NCBI GenBank assembly: GCA_043101835.1
Contig: JBICHM010000071.1
Location: forward strand, 1 to 5,462
Direction: 5' to 3'
Length of the DNA: 5,462 nucleotides
DNA from: JBICHM01 sp043101835
GTDB lineage: Bacteria; Planctomycetota; Phycisphaerae; Phycisphaerales; UBA1924
The first letter of the stretch is position 1. The number at the start of each line of letters is the position of its first letter. The position numbers were made by a program, and so were the translations under genes. Below the pieces are notes generated by a model, which was given only the letters and a program-made list of their open reading frames with translations, was not told the DNA's origin and searched no databases. Of this stretch, positions 1-4,498 are shown one piece after another.

Positions 1-133
1 GGTCGCGCGCCAGCGCGCTGGCGCGGGCGCCGGTGGATTCGCCGCTCATGACGAGGCGGGACTTCATGCCGACGACAGCGCGGTCGTACTCGCTCTGCGT
101 GAGGCGTCCGGCGTCGTCGTGGAGGCGGCGCAG
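1..133 (-). pseudogene. M16 zinc-peptidase C-terminal fragment, inverted relative to the rest of its gene
   Basis: The minus strand reads 44 codons, from LRRLHDDAGRLTQSEYDRAV near base 133 to ASALARD at base 2. This includes GESTGARASALA, which matches the G/LEST-(S/G)-xRA signature in the C-terminal, non-catalytic domain of M16 peptidases (insulinase/processing-peptidase family). In that family the domain completes the clamshell chamber around the substrate; the HxxEH zinc site lies in the N-terminal half and is not in this window. No start codon or N-terminal half exists to the right: at bases 128-133 the homology stops, and the next part of the same domain begins on the opposite strand. 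The piece runs off the left edge. It is either the inside of a short inverted segment or one arm of a fold-back chimera. The family call is fairly secure; the cause of the break is not. Confidence 0.75.
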
Positions 134-269
134 CCTCGAGGAACTGGCCGGCGAGATCGACGCCTGCGCCCTCGGCAGGGTCAACGACTACCTCGCCCGG
201 CGCGATCTCGGTCGCATGACGGTGTGCACGCTCGGGCCGGAGAAGCTGACGCCGCCGGATGGGGTGTGA
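128..269 (+). pseudogene. M16 zinc-peptidase extreme C-terminus, plus strand
   Basis: From about base 129 the plus strand reads RSLEELAGEID, then RVNDYLARRDLG and MTVCTLGPEKL, ending at TGA (267-269). This is the usual ending of M16 C-terminal domains: a (G)RPRSLEELxxEID helix, a DVNxYL helix and a closing strand LTVxTLGP. It should directly follow the GESTGARASALARD segment, with only some 7-10 residues between; that segment instead lies on the minus strand at 1-133. In-frame plus-strand sequence before base 126 does not resemble the family, so the apparent open frame starting at 33 is not a real N-terminus. The hexamer GCGCAG at 128-133 is read as Arg-Ser here and as Leu-Arg (CTGCGC) on the other strand, which marks the junction. 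Its end faces fliS tail to tail. Confidence 0.75.
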
Positions 270-284
270 CGCAATTCAGGGCGC

Positions 285-307
285 CACTGGCAGCTTGCCT
301 GCCAGTG
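285..307. repeat. Hairpin palindrome copy 1 (CACTGGCAG / CTGCCAGTG)
   Basis: A perfect 9-bp inverted repeat (285-293 with 299-307) surrounds the 5-base loop CTTGC. It lies 16 bases after the peptidase stop codon, between convergent genes. It has no T-tract on either side, so it is not a classical intrinsic terminator. It could still slow or protect transcript ends, or be a REP-like dispersed palindrome. The same arms recur at 339-360. Confidence 0.8.
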
Positions 308-338
308 CGTTGTGCCACCGAAAGGTCAGAGTGTGAAA

Positions 339-360
339 CACTGGCAGCAAGCTGCCAGTG
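339..360. repeat. Hairpin palindrome copy 2 (CACTGGCAG / CTGCCAGTG)
   Basis: The 9-bp arms (339-347 with 352-360) are identical to copy 1; the loop is CAAG, and pairing can extend to 10 bp with a 2-base loop. The copy starts 54 bases after the first. A further inverted pair, GTGCCAC (312-318) and GTGGCAC (358-364), overlaps its right arm and suggests a larger repeat unit. It lies 17 bases beyond the fliS stop, in the position of a bidirectional terminator, but has no T-tract. Confidence 0.8.
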
Positions 361-377
361 GCACCCGAGCGTAAGGT

Positions 378-848
378 TCACCCCTCGACGCTGAAGCCGC
401 CCGTCGGCGTGCCGGCGTACTCAGCGGCGGCGGGCGCCACACCCTTGCCGCGCTGCTCGGCGAGCTTGTCCATCAGCATCACCCAGGTCTCGCGGTCGTA
501 CTCGAGCAGCTCGATGACCTCGTCGGCGATCGATGCGCTCTTCTCGAGGCTGGCGTCGAGCAGGCGCCGGTACATGAACGTGTACAGCGCGCTCAGGCGG
601 CCGCACAGGTCGGGGTCCACCTCGGGGCGCAATGCGTTGATGAGCTCGAGGAGGATCTCCTTGGCCTTCGTGAAGCCGTCGTAGACCGCCTCCCAGTCCT
701 TCCGCTCGATCGCGTCGCGACCCTGCCGCGTGAAGCGGATTGCGCCGTCGATGAGCATGAGGCGCAGCTCCTCGCGGCTTGCGCTCATCACCTTCGTGCG
801 CAGGTACGCCTGCGCCTTCGTCTCGCCTGCCTTTGCGTCGCTGGTCAT
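378..848 (-). CDS. fliS: Flagellar export chaperone FliS
   Basis: The 156-residue product matches FliS, the cytosolic chaperone that binds the C-terminal disordered part of flagellin, prevents early polymerisation and delivers it to the flagellar type III export gate. Visible hallmarks are AYLRTKVMSASREELRLMLI and DGAIRF (about residues 14-39; compare the family's YxxxxVxTASPxxLixMLYDGAIRF), the central LYTFMYRRLLDASLEK (88-103) and VIELLEYDRETWVML (111-125), closely matching the family ending. The family is usually about 120-140 residues; here both ends are slightly extended, with an Ala/Gly-rich tail of about 25 residues. The start at 848 gives the full N-terminal helix, but its ribosome site is weak (AGCAGG very close to the ATG). 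It lies 142 bases downstream of fliD on the same strand, the classic fliD-fliS order, so co-transcription is likely. The stop is TGA. Confidence 0.95.
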   Translation of the reverse strand: MTSDAKAGETKAQAYLRTKVMSASREELRLMLIDGAIRFTRQGRDAIERKDWEAVYDGFTKAKEILLELINALRPEVDPDLCGRLSALYTFMYRRLLDASLEKSASIADEVIELLEYDRETWVMLMDKLAEQRGKGVAPAAAEYAGTPTGGFSVEG

Positions 849-912
849 GGCCTGCTGATCGTCCGAGTAGGCTCGTCGCTTGACGCCGGGTCGGATGACG
901 CCGGAAGGTTCC

Positions 913-977
913 TATCGGCCCCGCGCCCGCCGCGGGGTGAGCGACGCTCGCAGCGCGTCGCCGGGGCCGGCCCGATA
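913..977. repeat. Nested GC-rich inverted repeats between fliD and fliS
   Basis: The 142-base gap holds several overlapping palindromes. A 7-bp stem CCCCGCG/CGCGGGG pairs 919-925 with 931-937. A second 7-bp stem, GCGACGC/GCGTCGC, pairs 941-947 with 955-961. A long-range 8-bp stem, CGGCCCCG/CGGGGCCG, pairs 916-923 with 962-969 and competes with the first. Outer arms TATCGG (913-918) and CCGATA (972-977) close a multi-branched shape. No T-tract follows in the minus direction, so this looks more like an RNA-processing or stability structure, or a weak attenuator, than an intrinsic terminator. I see no gene in this gap. Confidence 0.55.
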
Positions 978-990
978 ACCGGCGCCGCCC

Positions 991-3846
991 TCAGCCGAGC
1001 GTCGCGCCGAGCGAAGCCAGCGCCTGCTGCTGCGTCTGCAGGTTGGCGATCACCTCTTCCATCGCGAGGAACTCGCGCTCCAGCTTCGTCCGCCGGTTGG
1101 CCAGCTGGGCGTCGAACTGCGTGATCCGGCCCTCCTGCAGGCGGATCTGCGTGTCGAGCGTCTCCTTGCGCCGCGTGATGAAGCCGTCGATCGTGCTGGT
1201 CAGCGAATCGGCCAGCTCCTCGATCTGCGCCATCACGCCGAGGCGCGCGAACTTGTCATCCGTGCGGCTGACGAAGACGCCGGGCTGGATCTCCTCCTCC
1301 GTCTGGTCGTCCAGCTCGAAGGCGGTCAGCAGTTCCTCGACGGCCTCGGGGTCCTCTTCGTAGGCGCTGCGAAAGCGCTCCTCGTCGAACTCCAGCTTGC
1401 CGCCCTCGCCGACGCGCACGCCCACCTGCACGAGGAAGTCGAAGGTCGGGTCGGTCCCGATCGGGCGGGCGTTCACCGTGCGGATCAGGCTCGTGCGCAC
1501 ATTGCCGACCGTCACATCGCCGAGCAGCGCGCCCTTCTCCTGCGTCTCGCTGTTGTAGCGCTCGTGGAAGGAAATCCGCTCGATGACCTTGTTGTAGGCC
1601 TCGACGAACCCCGCCATCGTCTCCTCGATGCGCGCCACGTCACGCGTCACCACCACCTCGACGGGGTCCTCCGTCGTCTGATTCAGGTCGATCGTCAGCC
1701 CGCTGACCACGTTGGTGATCGAGTTGGTCGGGCTCGTCAGCAGCACGCTGCTCGCCGCGTCGCCGCCGCCGAAGAAGACCACCGCGTCGCGACCCTCCGC
1801 GAGCGTGCGCAGGTTCAGGTCGAGGTTGCCCGTGTCCACCACGAAGCGCCCGACGCTGCCCGACGACTCGCTCGTGAAGATCAGGCGGAAGGGCGTCGGC
1901 CCGGCGCCGTCGCTGATCACGCTCGCATCGACGCCCACGCCGGCGTTGTTCACCTTCTGGGCGATCTCCTCAAGCGTGTCGCCCGGGTCGAGCGTGACGA
2001 CCTTCTCGAAGGAGCCGTCGACGAAGTTGAGCGCCGCCGCGTCGCCGGCCTCGAAGTCCGCACTTTTGGCGAGGTTCAGCTTCTTCGCGACCGAGCCCTC
2101 GACATCCTCGATCTTCAGCGCCTGGCTGCCGCCGGCGGTGTCGCGGATGACGATGCCGTCGCCCGTGTCGTTGATCGACGCCGTCACGCCCACCGGGCGC
2201 GCGTTGATCAGCCGGATGACATCGTCGAGCGTCTTCGCGTTCGCGTCGGTGATTTCGAGCGTGCTGGTGGCGCCCGTCGAGTCCGTCAGGCGCAGCGTGC
2301 CCGTGCCGACGCCCGCGCCGGCGTTGAGCGACTTCAGACGCGTGTTGCGGCTCAGCCACTTGGCCTGCAGGTTGCCCGAGTCGAGGATCCCGTCGGCGTC
2401 GCCCGCCGTCGCGATGCCCAGGTCCGCCGCCGCCGTGCCGGTGGTGTCGGTGATCACGAGGCTGCCGCCGGTCGTTGAATCGACGATCTCGAAGCCGTTG
2501 CCCGTGCTCGAGACGCGCGCGGCGATGTTCGCGCCGCCGCCGGCGATCTTGTCGAGGATGTCCTGCACTGTGTCGTCGGCCGTCACGCTGACGCTGAAGG
2601 ACGACCCGTCGCGCTGCGTGACCTGGAACGTCCCCGCCGTCACGCCCGAGCCGCCGTTGAGGTTGCTCGCCAGACGCGTGTTGATGCCCGCGAAGATGCG
2701 CTCGCTCGTCACCGAGGCGCCGGCGCTCCCGGAGATGCCCAGGTCGGTCGCGGTCGTCGTGTTCGTGCCCTCGTTGACGGTCAGCTCGCGCCCGCCCGCG
2801 GCGGTCAGCACGATCTTCGTGCCGTCTGCGCTGAGCGAGCCGGTCACCTCGCCGCTGGTCTGGTCGCTGATGCGCGCAAAGAGGTCGCCCAGCGTCACGA
2901 CCGCGCCCTCGGTGGTCTCGAAGGTCACCTCGCTGGTTTCGGGGTCGGTGACCTCCTGGCCCAGCTCGCCGAGAATGATGTTGTAGGTGGTCAGGTTCCC
3001 GCCGCCGGCGTCGGACACATCGATGGTGAAGTCCGTCGGCGCCGCCTGCCCGCCCTTGCCGAAGACGACGCCCAGCCCGTCGTTGAGGACCGAGAGCGGG
3101 GTGTTCTCGGTGAGGCGGTACACCTCGGCGCCGGTGAGCACGCCCCCGACCGCGCTGCCGGCGATGCCGAGGCTGGTCGCGGTGTTCGAGCCGAAGGAGT
3201 TCGCGACGGTCAGCGTGCCGGCGCCGCCGGCGGTGTCGGTCAAGACGATGCGGTCGTCCTCGACGCTCGCCGTCACGCCGAGGGCGCCCTGGCTGTTGAT
3301 CGAATCGAGCACATCGTTGACGGTCACGGCCTTGGAGAGGTCCACCGACACGCTGGACCCGGCCGAGTCGGTGATCTGGATCTTCCCGCGCTCGACGCCC
3401 AGCCCGCCGTTCAGTTCGGTGAGGCGCATGTCGGTGTCGATGCGTCCGCCCCCGACCTCGAAGCGGAACTCGGTGGCGCCCAGGCCGCTGACATCGGCGT
3501 CGGCGAACCCGCGCGAGAGCTTCTGCTCGGTGCTGACGAGGCGCGCGACGGTGAAGTTGTAGACACCCGCCGCGGCGTTCTGCCCCGCCGTCGCGGTGAT
3601 CGCCTCGCTGCCGGAGGTAGCGCGGCTTGCGCGGAAGACGCGATCGGCGCGGAACGCCCCCGCCGCGGTCTTCAGCCCCAGGATCGCGCTGTTCACATCG
3701 AGCAGCGCAGCCTGCTGGTTCTTCAAGGTCAGCAGACGGCGCTGGGCAAGCTGCTTCGGGCGCGCCTCGATCGCCAGCAACTGGTCGATGAGCGAGCGCG
3801 AATCGATGCCGCTGAACACACCGGTGCCGAGACTGATGCCGCCCAT
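991..3846 (-). CDS. fliD: Flagellar filament cap / hook-associated protein FliD (HAP2), enlarged
   Basis: FliD forms the cap at the distal end of the flagellar filament and folds arriving flagellin into place; it is exported through the flagellar channel. The N-terminal FliD domain is about residues 5-105, beginning GISLGTGVFSGIDSRSLIDQ, with a helical stretch through residue 65. The C-terminal FliD domain is about 685-951, beginning GRDAVVFFGGGDAASS and including SPTNSITNVVSGLTIDL and FVEAYNKVIERI. Residues 880-945 form a heptad-like helix ending in a Gln-rich stretch, as expected for the D0 coiled coil. Between these lie four or five flagellin-hook IN-like repeats (138-680). Common FliDs are about 450-700 residues, so 951 is large and the repeats explain the excess. 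I see no cysteine in the whole protein, common for exported axial proteins. GGAGG at 3854-3858, seven bases before ATG, fixes the start. fliS follows on the same strand. Confidence 0.95.
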   Translation of the reverse strand: MGGISLGTGVFSGIDSRSLIDQLLAIEARPKQLAQRRLLTLKNQQAALLDVNSAILGLKTAAGAFRADRVFRASRATSGSEAITATAGQNAAAGVYNFTVARLVSTEQKLSRGFADADVSGLGATEFRFEVGGGRIDTDMRLTELNGGLGVERGKIQITDSAGSSVSVDLSKAVTVNDVLDSINSQGALGVTASVEDDRIVLTDTAGGAGTLTVANSFGSNTATSLGIAGSAVGGVLTGAEVYRLTENTPLSVLNDGLGVVFGKGGQAAPTDFTIDVSDAGGGNLTTYNIILGELGQEVTDPETSEVTFETTEGAVVTLGDLFARISDQTSGEVTGSLSADGTKIVLTAAGGRELTVNEGTNTTTATDLGISGSAGASVTSERIFAGINTRLASNLNGGSGVTAGTFQVTQRDGSSFSVSVTADDTVQDILDKIAGGGANIAARVSSTGNGFEIVDSTTGGSLVITDTTGTAAADLGIATAGDADGILDSGNLQAKWLSRNTRLKSLNAGAGVGTGTLRLTDSTGATSTLEITDANAKTLDDVIRLINARPVGVTASINDTGDGIVIRDTAGGSQALKIEDVEGSVAKKLNLAKSADFEAGDAAALNFVDGSFEKVVTLDPGDTLEEIAQKVNNAGVGVDASVISDGAGPTPFRLIFTSESSGSVGRFVVDTGNLDLNLRTLAEGRDAVVFFGGGDAASSVLLTSPTNSITNVVSGLTIDLNQTTEDPVEVVVTRDVARIEETMAGFVEAYNKVIERISFHERYNSETQEKGALLGDVTVGNVRTSLIRTVNARPIGTDPTFDFLVQVGVRVGEGGKLEFDEERFRSAYEEDPEAVEELLTAFELDDQTEEEIQPGVFVSRTDDKFARLGVMAQIEELADSLTSTIDGFITRRKETLDTQIRLQEGRITQFDAQLANRRTKLEREFLAMEEVIANLQTQQQALASLGATLG
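1807..3435 (-). repeat. Tandem flagellin-hook IN-like repeats inside fliD
   Basis: Four protein repeats open with an NTRLxxLNxGxGV-type motif: MRLTELNGGLGV (residues 140-151), NTPLSVLNDGLGV (248-260), NTRLASNLNGGSGV (389-402) and NTRLKSLNAGAGV (501-513). Each then has a short strand, a TxxDxxDxIN-type helix, a VTASxxxxGxxIVxxDTxGG strand pair and a closing LGIxGSA-like motif (224-232, 367-375, 474-482 and the diverged KLNLAKSA at 589-596). A fifth partial copy, lacking the opening motif, covers about 603-680 (TLEEIAQKVNNAGVGVDASV). Repeat starts are about 102-141 residues apart. Repeat 2 is longest, with an acidic insertion near 296-312. The copies have diverged at DNA level, so they are old rather than a recent expansion. 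Confidence 0.75.
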
Positions 3847-3853
3847 GGGTGCG

Positions 3854-3858
3854 CCTCC
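3854..3858 (-). promoter_or_regulatory. Shine-Dalgarno site of fliD
   Basis: The minus strand reads GGAGG, followed by seven bases and the ATG at 3846. This is a strong site at ideal spacing and fixes the fliD start at the conserved MGGISLGTGVFSGID. Confidence 0.85.
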
Positions 3859-3876
3859 GTGCGCGCGGAAGAAGAC

Positions 3877-3924
3877 CGGTCGCGTCGGCGGCGCGCTCCG
3901 TCGGGAGCGCGCGAGGCGCGACCG
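3877..3924. repeat. Two-tier hairpin in the fliD leader
   Basis: An inner 9-bp perfect stem, GCGCGCTCC/GGAGCGCGC (3891-3899 with 3904-3912), has the tetraloop GTCG. It is enclosed by an 8-bp stem, CGGTCGCG/CGCGACCG (3877-3884 with 3917-3924). It lies in the 116-base gap between the small upstream gene and fliD, ending about 19 bases before the fliD ribosome site. In the minus direction only a short pyrimidine stretch (TCTTCTTCC) follows, not a T-tract. It could partly terminate upstream transcripts or structure the fliD leader; the sequence does not decide between these. Confidence 0.6.
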
Positions 3925-3962
3925 CTCATGCGCGCCGCGCGTCCCTCATCGATCCGAGAGGG

Positions 3963-4163
3963 TCAGGCCGCCCGGCGCATCGGCGCCGCCGGCGACCACG
4001 CGTCGCGCACGCACGGGCGGTCGAGCCCGGTGCGCCGCAGGGCGAGCACATCCGTCGCCCACGCCGCGAGATATCGGTGGAACAGGCGCCGGTACTCCTC
4101 CCGGGCGTGCTCCGCATCGTGCCCCGCGATCTGGGGCCCCGCGTCCGTCGCGGTCGAGGTCAT
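3963..4163 (-). CDS. Small protein of unknown function upstream of fliD
   Basis: This 66-residue frame opens with MTSTATDAGPQIAG and ends with SPAAPMRRAA at TGA. I do not recognise the family. The start at 4163 is chosen over an upstream in-frame ATG at 4250 because AAGGAG (4171-4176) lies seven bases before it, a near-perfect ribosome site. The middle, EEYRRLFHRYLAAWATDVLA (residues 22-41), looks like an amphipathic helix rich in aromatic residues and arginine; there is no signal peptide or membrane segment. One Cys (residue 51) and two Trp are present. It precedes fliD by 116 bases on the same strand, so it probably belongs to the flagellar transcript. Small helical proteins beside fliD/fliS are sometimes chaperones (FliT-like), but the likeness here is only in size and position. 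The ribosome site makes it credible as a gene. Confidence 0.6.
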   Translation of the reverse strand: MTSTATDAGPQIAGHDAEHAREEYRRLFHRYLAAWATDVLALRRTGLDRPCVRDAWSPAAPMRRAA

Positions 4164-4170
4164 CGGCAGG

Positions 4171-4176
4171 CTCCTT
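4171..4176 (-). promoter_or_regulatory. Shine-Dalgarno site of the 66-residue gene
   Basis: The minus strand reads AAGGAG, then seven bases, then ATG (4163). This site decides between the internal start and the in-frame ATG at 4250, and is the main evidence that the small frame is translated. Confidence 0.7.
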
Positions 4177-4371
4177 CCCGCCAGAGACCCGACGATCCAC
4201 CTCCGGAGGGATCGGCAGGTCTCGGGGGGTGTCTGCAAGCAAGGCGCCAAACAGGCGCCCGATCCGGCGCCGTTGGATCGACCCCCGATGACCCCGACTT
4301 GGGCCGATCCTGCGCGTCATGCGCACATTGACGCAGAATCCCTTGCTGTGGGGGGCGCCATCGAATCACGA

Positions 4372-4470
4372 TCGGGCGCCATGCATCCACCGCTTTGGGT
4401 GGATGCATGCGTCGCGCGCCCGCACCCATCAGCATGCATCCGCGCAGAGCAGCGGATGCATGGCGCCCGA
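4372..4470. repeat. Nested palindrome array with four ATGCAT cores
   Basis: An outer 17-bp perfect inverted repeat pairs 4372-4388 with 4454-4470 (arm TCGGGCGCCATGCATCC). Inside it two hairpins compete for the same bases: 4380-4391 with 4398-4409 (12 bp, loop GCTTTG) and 4433-4443 with 4452-4462 (11 bp, loop GCAGAGCA). The unit ATGCATCC thus occurs four times in alternating orientation, with ATGCAT cores at 4381, 4403, 4434 and 4456, spaced 22, 31 and 22 bases. The array ends 29 bases before the debranching-gene start, overlapping where a -35 element would lie. This suits an operator cluster or an RNA/DNA structural switch; a mobile palindromic repeat is the main alternative. Confidence 0.8.
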
Positions 4471-4483
4471 CACTGCCTTCCCC

Positions 4484-4489
4484 TACCCT
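4484..4489 (+). promoter_or_regulatory. Possible -10 element of a leaderless debranching-gene transcript
   Basis: TACCCT fits the minimal bacterial -10 pattern TANNNT and lies nine bases before the ATG at 4499, where a leaderless mRNA would begin. The stretch before the ATG is pyrimidine-rich and has no Shine-Dalgarno sequence, which supports a leaderless start. No good -35 is visible; the expected place falls in the right arm of the palindrome array. This is a weak prediction. Confidence 0.3.
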
Positions 4490-4498
4490 CCGCGCGCC

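Larger units (their letters stand above)
4164..4498. other. Divergent intergenic region between the flagellar operon and the debranching gene
   Basis: These 335 bases separate minus-strand flagellar genes from the plus-strand glycogen gene and should hold promoters for both. I find no convincing gene here; frames through 4319-4498 merely translate the palindromes. The region contains six copies of the palindrome GGCGCC (4243, 4254, 4266, 4354, 4375, 4462), a direct repeat GGGCGCCAT (4353-4361 and 4374-4382) and the nested ATGCAT palindrome array described separately. No clear flagellar sigma-28 promoter is visible for the minus-strand genes. The nearest minus-strand look-alikes are GCCGATCC at 4209-4216 and CCCAAGTC at 4296-4303 followed by GTCGATCC at 4275-4282, all poor matches to TAAAGTTT-N11-GCCGATAA. 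Confidence 0.5.

Noticed and set aside
33..269. Apparent 78-residue plus-strand gene starting with GTG at 33
   Set aside because: Only residues from about base 126 onward match a family (M16 peptidase C-terminus). The part before is the antisense of another M16 segment, so the start is an artefact of the flipped junction.
285..360. The two repeated palindromes as a CRISPR array
   Set aside because: There are only two units, each a self-contained hairpin with a different loop, and no further repeats or cas genes.
912..919. Possible flagellar sigma-28 -10 box GCCGATAG on the minus strand upstream of fliS
   Set aside because: It matches 7 of 8 bases of GCCGATAA, but the -35 position reads ACCCCGCG, nothing like TAAAGTTT, and the sequence is also an arm of a palindrome.
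971..978. Plus-strand CCCGATAA resembling a sigma-28 -10 box
   Set aside because: It would drive antisense transcription into fliD, has no -35 partner, and is better explained as the partner arm of TATCGG at 913-918.
1564..3562. Several long plus-strand open frames opposite fliD (for example 1712-2986 and 1564-2478)
   Set aside because: They are Ser/Pro/Val- or Arg-rich antisense frames expected in high-GC DNA, while the minus strand encodes an unambiguous full-length FliD.
4319..4498. Extension of the debranching enzyme to the in-frame ATG at 4319
   Set aside because: The extra 60 residues translate the palindrome array and do not resemble the family, whose homology begins soon after the ATG at 4499.
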